Positions 41,801 to 48,863 of a stretch of 64,000 nucleotides of DNA are shown here, piece after piece. How positions within the stretch are numbered: the first letter of the stretch is position 1; each line of letters starts with the position of its first letter. This stretch comes from Streptomyces sp. AM 4-1-1 (lineage in GTDB: Bacteria; Actinomycetota; Actinomycetes; Streptomycetales; Streptomycetaceae). The notes below the pieces were generated by a model that ran no database searches, was not told where the DNA came from, and was given only the letters and a program-made list of their open reading frames with translations. Where the stretch lies: NCBI RefSeq assembly GCF_029167625.1, contig NZ_CP119145.1, positions 4,278,001 through 4,342,000 on the forward strand, in the 5' to 3' direction. The position numbers and the translations under genes were made by a program.

Positions 41801-43299
41801 GGGACCGGCTGTACCGCACCGGGGACCTCGGATTCACGCTCCCCGGCGGCGACATCGTCTGCCTGGGCCGCGCCGACTCGCAGGTCAAGGTCCGGGGTTA
41901 CCGCGTCGAACCCTCGGAGGTGGAACTGGCCATCACCCGGTTCGCCGCGGAACTCCCCGGCCTGTCCGAGGCCGCGGTGGTCGCCCGCAGCCGCGAGGGG
42001 AACGACTCCTTCCTCGCCGCGTTCCTGGTGGGCGGCGCCGACGAGTCCGGCATCGGCCTGCTCGACAAGCAACTGCGCACCGTGCTCCCCGAGTACATGG
42101 TGCCCTCGCACTACGAAGCGCTCGACGCGCTGCCGCTGACCCCGAGCGGCAAACGCGACGACGCGGCGCTGCGCGGGATGCCGCTCACGGTGAGCGACGC
42201 GACGGACAGCACGGCCCCGCGCGACGCGTACGAACAGACGCTGGCGGAGATCGTCCGCGAGCAGCTGCGCCTGCCCGCCCTGGGCATCCACGAGAACTTC
42301 TTCGACCTGGGCGGCACCTCGCTCACCGCGATGCGCCTGGTCGTCGTGATCGAGCAGCGGTACGGCATCAATGTGCCGCTCTCGGAGTTCGTGGCCGCGC
42401 CGACCGTCGCCGCCCTCGCGGCGAAGCTGCGCTCGGGCGGGGCGACCGACGAGTTCGACCCCCTGGTGCCGATCCGGCCGAACGGGACCAGGCGGCCGAT
42501 GTTCTTCGTGCACCCGATGGGCGGCAACGTCCTGTGCTACGTCCGGTTCGCCAAGTACCTCCCGGACGACCAGCCGTTCTACGCCCTCCAGGCCGCGGGC
42601 GTCGACGCCGGGACCGACCCGCTGCGCAGCGTCGAGGAGATCGCCGCGAGCTACATCGAGTCGATCCGCCGGGTCCAGCCCCATGGGCCGTACGTGATCG
42701 GCGGCTGGTCCTTCGGGGGCTTCGTCGCCTTCGAGATCGCCCGCCAACTCAAGGAGGCGGGGGAGGAGTTGCAGCGACTGGTCCTGCTCGACACCACCGC
42801 GCTCAACCCGGGGCGCCGACTGACCACCGACGACAACGCGCTGCTGGGCTGGTTCTTCTGGGAGCTGCTGTGGCTCCAGCGCGGTGGCGACTCGCCGCTG
42901 GAGCTGATCCCCGCCGAACTGGAGACGCTGGACGAGAAGTTCGACTTCATCGCCCAGCTCGCCATCGACGAGGGCGTGCTGCCTTCGGGCAGCACGGGCG
43001 CGGTGGTGCGCAGGCTGTTCCACGTCTACGAGGCGAACTGGCGGGCCGCCTTCGACTACCGCCCGCCGACGGCGGACCAGGACATGGTGCTGATCCGGGC
43101 GAAGGAGCCCCTGCCGGACGTCCTGCACTCGATGCACACGGCGATCGACAGCATGCACCGTGATCCGTACAACGGCTGGGGCGAACGGACGAGCGGTGCG
43201 CTCGATCTGGTCGTCGTCCCCGGCGACCACCTCACGATCATGGAGGAGCCGTACGTCGCCCACATGGTCACGACCATCACCGAACTGATCGGGCACTGA
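35848..43299 (+). CDS. dimodular NRPS (C-A-T-C-A-T-TE)
   Basis: The protein has 2483 residues. Order: condensation domain (1-430; HHLIADA at 139-145, with Ala replacing the usual Gly), adenylation 1 (about 455-960), carrier (Ser1024 in LGGDSITML), condensation 2 (about 1070-1520; HHAILDG at 1223-1229, intact), adenylation 2 (about 1575-2120), carrier (Ser2158 in LGGTSLTAM) and thioesterase (about 2215-2483; GWSFGG with Ser2288, GDH with His2461). Adenylation 1 residues read by eye as D-V-W-H-F-S-L-V-D-K, the EntF-type serine code. Adenylation 2 reads about D-V-Q-L-L-S-Q-V-V-K; its core resembles proline-type domains but the code does not match cleanly. The N-terminal condensation domain implies an acyl or aminoacyl donor from another protein. 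GTG 35848 follows GGGAGAGG. Codons 301 and 943 are TTA. Confidence 0.93.
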   Translation: MSSFSRFPLTSYQRDIWVSESHGIPDSQFNVIFGERLGPDVRLELLRSSLENVLKRNDAFSLRFDEEDGVPHQWVSDEDEGTPWVEFVDLSREPEPAAARAGWERESLARPFALRRARLFAAAILRESDDVAHLHLKAHHLIADAWALNQVSLQTWAEYDRLSAGNTAGNTAGETRPAAPSALTLVEADTAYRASDAYERDRSFHREALDGVVPALFARRTTGRGEDAPRRVRHTFTVEAELVRRIRRQGSSPFAFVSAVFAAYLARVHRAEEVVLGVPFRNRSGDAELATVGQRANSLPLRVPVGAGVTLRELAAGVRAQVDAVRPHERAALGDVLRDLPAGADGSRRLFDVVISYLRHPRPGPGRPALVVAPVHRQDALSVMISTSGDEQDLRVDLDGAGDVFDEDFPIGSVAAHLLTLLRNGLAEPDRPAALLPLLTEDERAALIDRGRGPAVPYASDRTVHGLVSEQAARTPDRVAITSADGSAPLTYGELDTLSDQVARELRAHGVGVEDRVAVLMERGPRLLVVLLGVLKAGGAYVPVDPGYPAERIAFLLKDSRAGVVLVDPGGAEPVVGDGVRVLRADTLTQGSHGPLEPLDASGATAPGATARTLAYVIYTSGSTGRPKGAMVEHHSVVNRLAWMQNRYPIGADDVLLQKTPISFDVSVWELFWWAIEGASLTLLPTGDQKDPRAIARTIAEQGVTTAHFVPSMLGPFLDLLEDSPEARRGVTSLRRVFASGEALPPARVEQFNRVFADGPGPAPKLVNLYGPTEATVDVTYHDCPSDPARPVGRVPIGRPIDNIQLYVRDAHGGLQPGGVPGELYIGGVGVARGYLDRPALTAEKFVEDPYTPGGRLYRTGDLARWLADGSVEYLGRIDGQVKIRGNRVELGEVQNRLASVSGVRDAVVVDHHSQARGTYLTAYYVADTELDAAAVIAELATLLPEFMIPAHLVRIDRVPLTPNGKADRRALPAPRTAGGPAGKHVAPRGATEETLAGVWADVLGLDTGSVGVHDDYFALGGDSITMLRVRAQAEKRGVHFSLTDLMSHPTVAGLAVRTTTGATGGDRRLAPFELVSGVDRARLEGREDAYPLTRLQLGLLYHSRAQEDSAVYHDVFQYTFTFDWDEETFRHSFARLVDRHPVLRSSFDLGGYSEPLQIVDTTVRGGLDIVDLRDGSEEDARAEISAHIEERRFHPYDFERAPLYLFRVHVLRDTVELVLSFHHAILDGGSVANLVRELLQDHLHGLGKDIEAVPDQALPSPAHHVLAERHALESAESQEFWSDYLTDAPLLRLEEFRPHEAPGTDELITRIVDLPDELTERLRGLARDRELPLKSVLFTAHTLALSLYSGTPDVTTGLVTHGRPEHEGAERIAGLFLNTMPVRLDTAAGTWAEVVQDAFRQEQRTYPHRRYPLSAVQEDLGVTVLETAFNYIHFRQLTEVFALPGVAMRDFRTWEETNFQLLVNAMTDPTDGRIRLRLDCHGRTFSPAQADLYADGFTAVLRRMTQHPDGPVDFGFLREEPAGRPTAAPKGFAEQDSTGQDSTGRDSAGQDSAGQDVTGPDSAAPDEPLDVVRAVEARTARTPDATALVSGAASWTYAELGRASDRVARTLLALGARPGDRVGVALDRSPETIAVLLGVLKARAATVPLDTSYPVERLTDMVEQARPFRVITHADRAGRLGDGSTVLTVEDVLGGTGRGAPTAGGGTPSGATAAEDGTGPGDTEARRGTPAGGTEAGGDAVPLPAIAPEDTAYILFTSGSTGRPKGVAQPHRTLSRLVAWQNRVPSGVAGGVTAQYAPMSFDVSFQEIFSTLSGGGTLRILSEDERRDMPALLRLLEAERVERLCLPYVALQQLAEAADSLGLVPSHLKALLSSGEQLRVTDEIRRLCAKVPGIILENQYGPTESHVVTTHTMTGDPALFPALPPIGRAIDGSRVHVLDARMRPVPVGVKGEIHLAGDCLADGYIGRPELTDERFVPDPFGAPGDRLYRTGDLGFTLPGGDIVCLGRADSQVKVRGYRVEPSEVELAITRFAAELPGLSEAAVVARSREGNDSFLAAFLVGGADESGIGLLDKQLRTVLPEYMVPSHYEALDALPLTPSGKRDDAALRGMPLTVSDATDSTAPRDAYEQTLAEIVREQLRLPALGIHENFFDLGGTSLTAMRLVVVIEQRYGINVPLSEFVAAPTVAALAAKLRSGGATDEFDPLVPIRPNGTRRPMFFVHPMGGNVLCYVRFAKYLPDDQPFYALQAAGVDAGTDPLRSVEEIAASYIESIRRVQPHGPYVIGGWSFGGFVAFEIARQLKEAGEELQRLVLLDTTALNPGRRLTTDDNALLGWFFWELLWLQRGGDSPLELIPAELETLDEKFDFIAQLAIDEGVLPSGSTGAVVRRLFHVYEANWRAAFDYRPPTADQDMVLIRAKEPLPDVLHSMHTAIDSMHRDPYNGWGERTSGALDLVVVPGDHLTIMEEPYVAHMVTTITELIGH
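40452..40539 (+). repeat. 15-bp in-frame repeats in the NRPS interdomain linker
   Basis: Six imperfect 15-base units encode Q-D-S-T-G-like pentapeptides between the second condensation domain and the second adenylation domain. A similar 12-base repeat (Ala-Gly-Asn-Thr) occurs at about 36335-36370, and a Gly/Thr-rich low-complexity insert lies inside adenylation 2 at about 40930-41075. All keep frame, so they vary linker length without disrupting domains. Confidence 0.8.
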
Positions 43300-43300
43300 G

Positions 43301-44512
43301 ATGACACAGCACCTGGAAGACGGCGAGAACACGGCGAGGCCGCTCCCGGCCCGCCGGAAGGCGATCGTGATCGGGGCGGGCATCGGCGGACTGACCGCCG
43401 CCGTGGCCCTGCGCAAGGCGGGCCTGGACGTCGAGGTGTACGAGCGGGCGAACGAACTGCGGGCCGCCGGGTCCGGGCTCTCCGTGATGAGCAACGCCAT
43501 CACGGCCCTGCGCTCCCTCGACCTCGGCATCGACCTGGAGAAGCACGGCAGCCCGCTGGAGTCGTACCACGTGAGGACGGCCACCGGACGGCTCATACGG
43601 GAGTTCCCGTTCCCCGAGATCATCGGCAGGCTGGGCGTGCCGAGCGTCCTGATCACCCGGTCCGACCTCCAGAACGCGCTGCTCGACGCCGCGTCCGGCA
43701 TCCCGGTCACGCTGGGCGCGCAGGCCGAACGGTTCGAGACGGACGAGGCCGGCGCCGACGGCGGGGTACGGGTCGGGTTCGCGGACGGCAGCGAGGTGCG
43801 CGGCGACGTGCTGATCGGCGCGGACGGCTTCAACTCGGTGGTCCGCGGACAGCTCGCGGGCCCCGAGGCGTCGAGGGACAGCGGGTACATCTGCTGGCTC
43901 GCCGTCATCCCGTTCTCGCACCCCCGGTTCGCCCCGGGCTCCGTCACCCACTACTGGGGCAGCGGGCAGCGTTTCGGCATGGTCGACATGGGTGACGGCC
44001 GCCTCTACTGGTGGGGCACCAAGAACATGCCCACCGAGGAGTCCCACAACTGGCGGGGCACCAAGGCCGAGGTCGAACGCGCTTACGCGGGCTGGGCCGA
44101 CGTGGTGCGCGAGGCGATCCGGGCCACCCCCGAGGAGGCGATCCTCGGCGTGCCGTCCCGGGACCGGGTCTTCCTGGAGCGGTGGGGGAAGGGGCCGGTG
44201 ACCCTGCTGGGCGACGCCGCGCACCCGATGCTCACCAGCCTCGGGCAGGGCTCGTGCATGGCCATCGAGGACGCCGTGGTGCTCGGGCGCCAACTGGCCG
44301 TCCCCGGCACGGACGTGCCGACCGCGCTGCGCCGGTACGAGGACGAGCGCCGGGAACGCACCCGGGCGGTGGTCACGGCCTCGCGCTCCATCAGCACCTT
44401 CGAGCAGTCGGAGGACCCGATACGCCGGCCGGTCCGTGACGCCTACTTCAGGTTCCTGCCGAAGCGCAGGCTGACGCGGACGCTGGAGAACGCCCTCACC
44501 TTCCCGCAGTGA
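43301..44512 (+). CDS. FAD-dependent aromatic-type monooxygenase
   Basis: A 403-residue flavoprotein of the p-hydroxybenzoate hydroxylase group. The N-terminal dinucleotide fold IVIGAGIGGLTAAVALRKAG (about 16-35), the DG motif LIGADGFNSVVR (about 170) and the second FAD motif TLLGDAAHPMLTSLGQG (about 302) are intact. It begins one base after the NRPS stop and is certainly co-transcribed. It should hydroxylate or epoxidise the NRPS product or a building block using NAD(P)H and oxygen. No membrane anchor is visible. Confidence 0.9.
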   Translation: MTQHLEDGENTARPLPARRKAIVIGAGIGGLTAAVALRKAGLDVEVYERANELRAAGSGLSVMSNAITALRSLDLGIDLEKHGSPLESYHVRTATGRLIREFPFPEIIGRLGVPSVLITRSDLQNALLDAASGIPVTLGAQAERFETDEAGADGGVRVGFADGSEVRGDVLIGADGFNSVVRGQLAGPEASRDSGYICWLAVIPFSHPRFAPGSVTHYWGSGQRFGMVDMGDGRLYWWGTKNMPTEESHNWRGTKAEVERAYAGWADVVREAIRATPEEAILGVPSRDRVFLERWGKGPVTLLGDAAHPMLTSLGQGSCMAIEDAVVLGRQLAVPGTDVPTALRRYEDERRERTRAVVTASRSISTFEQSEDPIRRPVRDAYFRFLPKRRLTRTLENALTFPQ

Positions 44513-44544
44513 CCGCCCCGGACCCGCACGGCAGGAGAACACCC

Positions 44545-45426
44545 ATGTCCTTCAACACGTCCAAGATCCTTCCCCCCGACGGGAAGTACGTCCTCGTGAC
44601 GGGCGCCTCCTCGGGGCTCGGCCGCAGTTGCGCGTTCCATCTGGCCCGCGTCGGCTTCCAGGTGTTCGCCGGGGTGCGCACGTCCGCGGCCGGTGACGAA
44701 CTCGTCGGGGACGACACCACCGGCCGGGTCACCCCGGTCCGTCTCGACGTCACCGACGACGAGTCGGTCGCCGCGGCGGTGAAGGAGATCACCGCCGCGG
44801 TGGGTGACACCGGTCTGTGGGCCCTCGTCAACAACGCGGGGGTGGCCGTCTCGGCGCCGCTGGAGTGCGTCACCCCGGACCGGATGCGGTACCAGCTCGA
44901 CACCAATGTGATCGGCCAACTGCGGGTGACGCAGAGCGTGTTGCCGCTGCTACGGCGGTCCCGTGGCCGGATCGTCAACGTCACGTCGGGGCTCGGCAGC
45001 GTCGCGCTGCCGTTCCTCGGCGCCTACGCGGCGGCCCAGTTCGCCAAGGAGGCGATGTCGGACGTACTGCGGCGCGAGCTGCGGCAGTTCGGCATCCAGG
45101 TGTCGGTCGTGCAGCCCGGCGCGATCATGACGCCGATCTGGGCGAAGCTCTCGCAGGGCGCGCGGTCGGCCCTTGACGACCTGCCGGAGGAGACCGTCGC
45201 GCCGTACAGCGTCGCGTTCGGCCGCTTCCTGGAGCTGAACGAGCAGGGCGCCAGGGACAGCACCACCCGCCCGGAGGACTTCGCGCGGACCGTGGTCCGG
45301 GCCCTGACCAGCGTCTCCGCCCGGACGCGGTACCAGGTCGGCAAGGACGCCCGCACGCTGAGCGTGCTGCGCAGAGCGCTGCCGGACCGGGCACTCGACC
45401 GCCGGCTGCGGCCGATCACGCAGTAA
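44545..45426 (+). CDS. short-chain dehydrogenase/reductase with altered active site
   Basis: A 293-residue SDR with an intact cofactor fold VLVTGASSGLGRS and the NNAG motif. The serine position is kept (NVTSGLGS), but the YxxxK catalytic pair reads Tyr-Ala-Ala-Ala-Gln (codons tac gcg gcg gcc cag near 45026), so the lysine is replaced by glutamine; another lysine follows three residues later. It may be a weak or non-redox SDR, or use the shifted lysine. CAGGAGAAC precedes ATG 44545. It ends the NRPS operon before a strong hairpin. Confidence 0.85.
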   Translation: MSFNTSKILPPDGKYVLVTGASSGLGRSCAFHLARVGFQVFAGVRTSAAGDELVGDDTTGRVTPVRLDVTDDESVAAAVKEITAAVGDTGLWALVNNAGVAVSAPLECVTPDRMRYQLDTNVIGQLRVTQSVLPLLRRSRGRIVNVTSGLGSVALPFLGAYAAAQFAKEAMSDVLRRELRQFGIQVSVVQPGAIMTPIWAKLSQGARSALDDLPEETVAPYSVAFGRFLELNEQGARDSTTRPEDFARTVVRALTSVSARTRYQVGKDARTLSVLRRALPDRALDRRLRPITQ

Positions 45427-45466
45427 CGGGGGAGCGGGGGAGCGGGGGAGCAGCGGGGGCCGATGC

Positions 45467-45506
45467 CGCCCGCCCGGCGGTCCGGGACCGGACCGCCGGG
45501 CGGGCG
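45467..45506 (+). terminator. strong hairpin terminator after the SDR gene
   Basis: A perfect 17-base stem, with core CCCGCCCGGCGGTCC (45469-45483) and its complement (45490-45504), encloses the loop GGGACC. A run of three GGGGGAGC units precedes it at about 45427-45452. It separates the NRPS operon from the aldehyde dehydrogenase-regulator operon. Confidence 0.75.
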
Positions 45507-45575
45507 CGCGCGGCGTGGGGAACGAGAGCGCAATCACCAGGGACACCGAAGCGTCCCGGAGCGAGGGGAGCCCGG

Positions 45576-47363
45576 ATGGGAACAGTGGAGTGTCGGCGTC
45601 AGCCCCGGTACGGGAGCGTCGGCGGCGACGTCGGCCCGAGCCCGTTGCTGAAGAGGCATCAGGAGCTGCTGGAAAGGGCGTTGGAGGCGATACGCACCAG
45701 GGAGCACTGGTCGCCCTTCCCCGAGGAGGAGGCCGCCTACGGCGAGCGGGCCGCCGCGGAGGGCGAGGCGGCGTACCGCGAACTGCTCGGCGAGCACTTC
45801 GAGCTGGATCAGCCGGGCGGTGACGGCACGGTCGGCCCGGAACCCGCCCGAGGAGGCGAGCGGTCCCCGTACGGCGGTGAACTCGGTATCTCCTACCCGC
45901 ACTCCGACCCCTCGGTCCTGCTTCCCGCCATGACGGACGCTACGGCGTCCTGGCGGGCGGCCGGGCCCTGGGAGCGGGCGGCGGTCTGCGCGGAGATCCT
46001 GACCCGGATCAACGCCCGCTCCTTCGAGTTCGCCCACGCGGCGGTGCACACCAGCGGGCACAACTTTCTGATGGCCTTCCACGCGGGCGCGGTGCACGCC
46101 CAGGACCGGGGCCTGGAGGCGGTGGCGTACGCCCTCTTCGAGCAGACCCGGCTGCCGTCCACCGCGATCTGGCGCAAGCCCATGCCGGAGGGCGAGGACT
46201 TCGTCCTGGCCAAGACGTTCACGGTGGTGCCGCGCGGCGTCGGGCTGGTCGTCGCCAACCGGGTCTTCCCCACCTGGAACGGCTACCCGGGCCTCTTCGC
46301 CTCGCTGGCCACCGGCAACGCCGTACTCGTCAAACCGCACCCCCGGGCCGTCCTGCCGCTGGCCCTGACCGTACGGATCGCCCGTGAGGTCCTGGCGGAC
46401 GCGGGCCACGACCCGAACGTGGTCTGCCTGGTCGCCGAACGGCCCGGGGAGCGGTCGGCCAAGGATCTCGCCACACGTCCCGAGGTGCGGATCGTCGACT
46501 ACTCCGGATCGGCGGAATTCGGGCGCTGGCTGGAGGACAACGCCCGTCAGGCCCAGGTGTTCACCGCCAAGTCCGCCGTCAACTCGCTGCTCGTCGAGTC
46601 GACCGCGCGCTACCGGGACATGCTGTACAACGTCGCCTTCTCGCTCGCCCTGTACAGCGGACAGCTGTGCACGAGCCCGCAGAACCTGCTGATCCCGCGC
46701 ACGGGCATCAGCACCGACGAGGGACACAAGACGTACGCGCGGTGCGTCGAGGACCTGGCCGCCGCGGTGACCGGGCTGCTGGCAGACGACGCCGAGGCGG
46801 TCGGCGTGCTCGGCGCGCTGATCGGGCCCGATGTGCTGGCCCGGGTGGAGTACGCGGCCTCCGGCGCGGTCGGCCCGGTCGCGCTGGCGCCACGGGCGGT
46901 GGCGCATCCCCGGTTCCCGGCCGCCACCGTCCGCACCCCCACCCTGGTGGCGCTGGACGCCGCCCGCGACCGGGACCGGGCGACACTGCGCTCCGAATGG
47001 CTCGGGCCGGTCGCCTTCGCCGTCGCGGTGGACTCGGCCGCCGACGGGATCGAGCTGATGCGGCGCACCGCCCAGGAGGAGGGGGCGCTCTCGGTCGGGG
47101 TGTACACCACGTCCCCCGAGGTGGAGGCGGCCGTGGAGGACGCCTGCGAGCGGACCGGGGTGATGCTGTCGGTGAATCTGGTGGGCAACTGGTTCATCAC
47201 CCAGTCCGCCGTCTACTCCGATCTGCACAGCACCGGCCTCAACCCCTCGGGCAACTCCGTCTACTGCGACGGCGCCTACGTCGCGGGCAGGTTCCGCACG
47301 GTGGGTGTGCGGCGGTACGGCACGGGCGAGCGGACCGCGCCACAACCGGCGGGCCGGCCGTGA
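45576..47363 (+). CDS. paaN-like: PaaN-like aldehyde dehydrogenase
   Basis: A 595-residue aldehyde dehydrogenase superfamily enzyme that matches the phenylacetic acid degradation protein PaaN subgroup: long N-terminal extension, WERAAVCAEILTRINARS, NAVLVKPHPRAVLPL for the cofactor site, YSGQLCTSPQNLLIP with nucleophile Cys365, and LSVGVYTTSPEVE near the end. No other phenylacetate catabolism genes (paaA-E, paaK) are in the window, so a role in making or oxidising an aldehyde or acyl-CoA of the natural product is more likely than phenylacetate catabolism. ATG 45576 has GAGGGGAG upstream. The regulator gene overlaps its stop (GTGA). Confidence 0.85.
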   Translation: MGTVECRRQPRYGSVGGDVGPSPLLKRHQELLERALEAIRTREHWSPFPEEEAAYGERAAAEGEAAYRELLGEHFELDQPGGDGTVGPEPARGGERSPYGGELGISYPHSDPSVLLPAMTDATASWRAAGPWERAAVCAEILTRINARSFEFAHAAVHTSGHNFLMAFHAGAVHAQDRGLEAVAYALFEQTRLPSTAIWRKPMPEGEDFVLAKTFTVVPRGVGLVVANRVFPTWNGYPGLFASLATGNAVLVKPHPRAVLPLALTVRIAREVLADAGHDPNVVCLVAERPGERSAKDLATRPEVRIVDYSGSAEFGRWLEDNARQAQVFTAKSAVNSLLVESTARYRDMLYNVAFSLALYSGQLCTSPQNLLIPRTGISTDEGHKTYARCVEDLAAAVTGLLADDAEAVGVLGALIGPDVLARVEYAASGAVGPVALAPRAVAHPRFPAATVRTPTLVALDAARDRDRATLRSEWLGPVAFAVAVDSAADGIELMRRTAQEEGALSVGVYTTSPEVEAAVEDACERTGVMLSVNLVGNWFITQSAVYSDLHSTGLNPSGNSVYCDGAYVAGRFRTVGVRRYGTGERTAPQPAGRP

Positions 47364-48673
47364 CGGCCGGCCGGGACCCGGCCGCCGGGCCCGCCACCCC
47401 GCCCGGTCTGCCGCAACGCGGCCGGGAGAACGAGACGTCACAGGTCCGGGAGGCGCTGGAGTGCGCCCGCGCGGGCGGCCGGGCCCTGGTGTCCGTCGTC
47501 GGACCGCGAGGCGTGGGCAAGACCCGGCTGCTGTACGAGGCGACGGCCGACGCCCGGCGGCTCGGCTTCCGTCTGATGGGCGACCCGGGCCGTCCGCCGT
47601 CCCGGAGCACCCCGCCTCCCGCCGCCCCCTGGCCCACCCTGGTGCTGCTGGACGAACCGCCGCCCGGCCCCGGCGGCCCCGGTCGCGCGGAGCCACCGCC
47701 ACGGGCGTACGGCGACCGCAGCCACACGGTGTGGCTGGTCGCGCACCGGCCGGACGCCGTGCCACGGATGTCGTACCCGGTGACGGCGGACGCCCGGACC
47801 TCCGCCTGCACGATCCGGCTCACCCTCGGCCCGCTGCCCGAACCGGCCGCTTTCCACCTGGCGACCGATCTGCTCGGCGCCCCGCCCGCCCGCTCCCTGC
47901 AACGGCTGCTGAGACAGACGGGCGGTCATCCGCGACTGCTGATCGAACTCCTCCAGGGACTGCGGGACGAGGGCAGTGTCCGCACCGAGGACGGCGTCGC
48001 CCGGCTCGTCGCCGCCCACCGCTGCGAACAGGCCCGCTTCTACGTACGGGAGATCCTGGGCCGTTGCTCCGGCCTCTGCCGCCAACTGCTGTGCGTGATG
48101 GCCGTCGTCGACCAGGAAACGGCGATCGAGGACCTGGGCCTGATGATGGACACCTCGACCGCCTCCCTGATCGTCGTACTGGAAGAGGCGTACGGGACGG
48201 GGCTGATCCGGGACGACGGCACCCGGCCCGGGTTCGGCAGCGTGCTCGCCCGATGTCTGGTCGCCGGGACCGTGCCCACCACCCTGCAGTCCGCGCTGCG
48301 CCGCGAGGCGGCCGCGCTGAGACGGACCCGGGGCGGGTCCACCACCGTGCGGGCCGAGGCGGACGGCGCCGCCGTGCACGGGGGTGACTTCGATGCCGTG
48401 AGCGGGCTGAGTGAACTCCAGCGCGACATCGTCCGGTTGGTGGGCGAGGGTCTGTCGAACCAGCGGATCGCGGAACGCGTCGGGCTGTCCCCGCACACCG
48501 TCAACTATCACCTGCGCAAGCTGTACCGCGCCCTGGGCGTGAACTCCCGGATCGACCTGCTCAACGCGGCCGAACGCGCCGGGGGCCGGCTGTCGGGGCT
48601 CCCCCGGACCGGTCGCGGCCGGACCGCCGGCGACGGGCGCGAGACGCCCCCTGAACCCCCGCGACCGCACTGA
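47360..48673 (+). CDS. LuxR family regulator with ATPase-like domain
   Basis: A 437-residue regulator: an N-terminal P-loop (VSVVGPRGVGKTRLLYEA, about 45-60), a degraded STAND/AAA-like middle region shorter than in LAL regulators (usually 900 residues), and a C-terminal LuxR helix-turn-helix (about 350-415; LSELQRDIVRLVGEGLSNQRIAERVGLS is the core). GTG 47360 overlaps the PaaN-like stop, so it is translated with that enzyme. It is the only pathway-type regulator embedded in region 2 and probably activates this operon or the NRPS operon. Confidence 0.85.
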   Translation: MTAGRDPAAGPATPPGLPQRGRENETSQVREALECARAGGRALVSVVGPRGVGKTRLLYEATADARRLGFRLMGDPGRPPSRSTPPPAAPWPTLVLLDEPPPGPGGPGRAEPPPRAYGDRSHTVWLVAHRPDAVPRMSYPVTADARTSACTIRLTLGPLPEPAAFHLATDLLGAPPARSLQRLLRQTGGHPRLLIELLQGLRDEGSVRTEDGVARLVAAHRCEQARFYVREILGRCSGLCRQLLCVMAVVDQETAIEDLGLMMDTSTASLIVVLEEAYGTGLIRDDGTRPGFGSVLARCLVAGTVPTTLQSALRREAAALRRTRGGSTTVRAEADGAAVHGGDFDAVSGLSELQRDIVRLVGEGLSNQRIAERVGLSPHTVNYHLRKLYRALGVNSRIDLLNAAERAGGRLSGLPRTGRGRTAGDGRETPPEPPRPH

Positions 48674-48863
48674 ATCGAAACGGACCACACGCGACTTCAC
48701 CGAGCCGCACCGCACGGCCCTGAACTGCCCTGAACTTCACCGAGACGCGCTCCATCACGGTTGAACCGCCATGAACCTGCGGGCCCGAACCGCTGGGTCC
48801 GCCCCGCCCCCGTCCGTACCCCGGCACGCACCGCATCCGTACCCCGGCATGGAGGTAATCCGC

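Noticed and set aside
41122..43947. 941-codon minus-strand frame opposite the dimodular NRPS
   Set aside because: Translation is Asp/Val/Gly-rich with no motif, and the opposite strand carries intact carrier and thioesterase domains.
45576..47363. Phenylacetate catabolism operon
   Set aside because: Only a PaaN-like enzyme is present; no epoxidase, ligase or isomerase genes of that pathway occur in the window.
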